Positions 15,128-16,290 of a DNA stretch of 16,290 nucleotides are shown in pieces. Both the position numbers and the translations under genes were made by a program. Location of the stretch: the NCBI GenBank assembly GCA_002686195.1, contig NZAS01000159.1, forward strand, positions 1-16,290, in the 5' to 3' direction. Position 1 is the first letter of the stretch, and each line of letters opens with the position of its first letter. The notes beneath the pieces were generated by a model, which was given only the letters and a program-made list of their open reading frames with translations, made no database searches and was not told the origin of the DNA. Source of the stretch: Candidatus Pacearchaeota archaeon (GTDB lineage Archaea > Nanoarchaeota > Nanoarchaeia > Pacearchaeales > GW2011-AR1).

Positions 15128-16022
15128 AAATATGTTAGTATTGGGAGGAAGCGGTTTTGTGGGTAGGCGCCTGAATTTTCAAAGGCCACATTGGAATTAC
15201 ATCTCCTCCGCAGATTGTGATCTAAAGGATCCAGGCGCAACAAGGGAACTTTTTGAAGATATAAAACCAAAAGCGGTGATACATTTAGCCGGCCGAGTGG
15301 GAGGAATAAAAGATAATGCAACACATCAAGCTGAATACTATTATGAAAATGTTATGATAAACACCAATGTAGTTCATCAAGCGTATTTGAGCGGTATAGG
15401 ACGTCTGTTGGCGTCCTTAAGTACTTGCGCCTATCCCGATAACATGGAAACATATCCCTTTTCTGAAGAGGATTTTTTATGCGGACCTCCTGCTTACACT
15501 AACTTTTCATATGGATACGCTAAAAGAATGCTACATATTCAGTGTCAAGCATATCGAAAACAATATGGAGTAAATTATTCAACATTCTGCCCAACAAATA
15601 TTTATGGTTCAGGGGACCATTTTGGCTCATCAAGTTCGCATTTTGTGGCAGCTTTGATAACCAAAATTGCTAAAGCTAAAGATGGAGACACCATTGAACT
15701 CTGGGGCACAGGAACTCCATTGCGTCAGCAATTGTATGTTGATGATTTGTGCGAGATAATTCCGATGCTTTTGGAAAAACACAACAGTGATGAACCTTTG
15801 ATTGTTGCTCCAAATGAAAACTTAAGCATTAAGGAGATGACGAGGATATTATTATCGCAAGTACACAAAAATATTGAAACTGTATATAATAACAAATTGA
15901 ATGGTCAATTTAGAAAAGATGGAAACAATAAACGACTTAAAGAGATAATAGGAAACTATCATTTCACTACTTTTCAAGAAGGAGTTTTAAAGACCTATGA
16001 TGATTATAGAGAGAGCCAATGA
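15120..16022 (+). CDS. fcl: GDP-L-fucose synthase-like epimerase/reductase
   Basis: A 300-residue extended SDR of the WcaG/Fcl type, which epimerises C3 and C5 of GDP-4-keto-6-deoxymannose and reduces C4 to give GDP-L-fucose. Motifs: '[10 protein letters not shown]' for NADP, the family-typical '[12 protein letters not shown]', 'SLSTCAYP' with catalytic Ser and Cys103, 'YGYAKRM' with Tyr131/Lys135, and '[12 protein letters not shown]'; a His at 174 ('SSHFVAALI') matches the active-site acid region. The GDP-mannose 4,6-dehydratase gene starts in its stop codon (ATGA), which supports the GDP-fucose assignment. The order fcl then gmd is the reverse of the usual gmd-fcl. A GDP-6-deoxytalose or related product cannot be excluded. 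Confidence 0.87.
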   Translation: MTKNMLVLGGSGFVGRRLNFQRPHWNYISSADCDLKDPGATRELFEDIKPKAVIHLAGRVGGIKDNATHQAEYYYENVMINTNVVHQAYLSGIGRLLASLSTCAYPDNMETYPFSEEDFLCGPPAYTNFSYGYAKRMLHIQCQAYRKQYGVNYSTFCPTNIYGSGDHFGSSSSHFVAALITKIAKAKDGDTIELWGTGTPLRQQLYVDDLCEIIPMLLEKHNSDEPLIVAPNENLSIKEMTRILLSQVHKNIETVYNNKLNGQFRKDGNNKRLKEIIGNYHFTTFQEGVLKTYDDYRESQ

Positions 16023-16290
16023 CTGATAAACCGAAAACAGCACTTATAACCGGCATCACTGGACAAGATGGCTCTTATTTAGCCGACTTTTTGTTACAAA
16101 AGGGTTATCATGTTGTTGGTATTAAGCGCCGCACATCCTTGTTGTCCACTGATCGAATTGATCATATTTTTAATGATATGGAAAACGTAATAAATTTTGA
16201 CATGGCTTATGGTAATATGATTGATGCCGGCAATATCTATAGACTACTACAAGAAACTCAGCCAGATGAAATTTACAATTTAGCTGCACA
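16019..16290 (+). CDS. gmd: GDP-mannose 4,6-dehydratase, N-terminal part (3' end outside window)
   Basis: The first 90 codons of an extended SDR cut off by the window end. The N-terminus '[18 protein letters not shown]' is the hallmark Gmd Rossmann motif, followed by '[17 protein letters not shown]' (the NADP/subunit-contact RR segment) and '[10 protein letters not shown]'. Gmd turns GDP-D-mannose into GDP-4-keto-6-deoxy-D-mannose, the substrate of the preceding Fcl-like enzyme. One small oddity is '[10 protein letters not shown]' where many Gmd proteins have 'YGDLTDSSNL', i.e. Asn in place of the first Asp. The catalytic Thr/Glu/Tyr/Lys lie beyond the window. Confidence 0.92.
   Translation, partial: MTDKPKTALITGITGQDGSYLADFLLQKGYHVVGIKRRTSLLSTDRIDHIFNDMENVINFDMAYGNMIDAGNIYRLLQETQPDEIYNLAA

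Noticed and set aside
1..16290. Mobile element or phage origin of the cluster
   Set aside because: No transposase, integrase, terminal repeats, tRNA or phage structural gene is visible. Horizontal transfer of such loci is common but cannot be shown from this window alone.

Overview
The window is a densely packed surface-polysaccharide (O-antigen or capsule type) sugar-biosynthesis and glycosyl-transfer cluster from an AT-rich bacterium (GC in the mid-30s percent by eye). All 15 genes lie on the + strand. Nearly every junction is a stop/start overlap (ATGA, TGATG) or a gap of a few bases, as in one long translationally coupled operon. The first and last genes run off the window. GDP-fucose, nonulosonate and dideoxyhexose genes suggest a Gram-negative with elaborate LPS; the lineage cannot be named from this sequence. 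No RNA genes, insertion sequences, CRISPR arrays or clear terminators were seen.

Layout. (1) 1-1181: the C-terminal end of a GT-B glycosyltransferase and a complete GT2 glycosyltransferase. (2) 1181-6834: an unusual five-gene cassette of an SDR reductase, an acetolactate-synthase-like ThDP enzyme, a divergent NeuB-type PEP aldolase with SAF tail, a 3-dehydroquinate-synthase-like sugar phosphate cyclase and a small ASKHA sugar kinase. (3) 6836-9938: an NAD-dependent epimerase/reductase, an E1-type (RfbH/AscC-like) 3-dehydrase and an RmlB-type 4,6-dehydratase, which look like a 3,6-dideoxyhexose route. (4) 9944-14827: a GT29 sialyltransferase-like domain fused to a phytanoyl-CoA-dioxygenase-like domain, a B12-type radical SAM protein, a NeuA-like cytidylyltransferase and a short NeuB without SAF domain. 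(5) 14828-16290: a 99-residue HAD phosphatase, GDP-fucose synthase (fcl) and the start of GDP-mannose 4,6-dehydratase (gmd).

How they may work together. At least three activated sugars seem to be made: a CMP-nonulosonate-like acid, GDP-fucose and a 4-keto-derived deoxy or dideoxy hexose. The most interesting part is region 2. A PEP aldolase of the DAHP/NeuB superfamily next to a cyclase that keeps the dehydroquinate-synthase catalytic residues resembles the first two shikimate steps recast for a surface sugar. A ThDP C-C ligase, a reductase and a kinase sit beside it. My working hypothesis is a carbocyclic or branched higher-carbon sugar. Alternatively, the ThDP enzyme could add a two-carbon branch to the dideoxy sugar of region 3, as YerE does for yersiniose.
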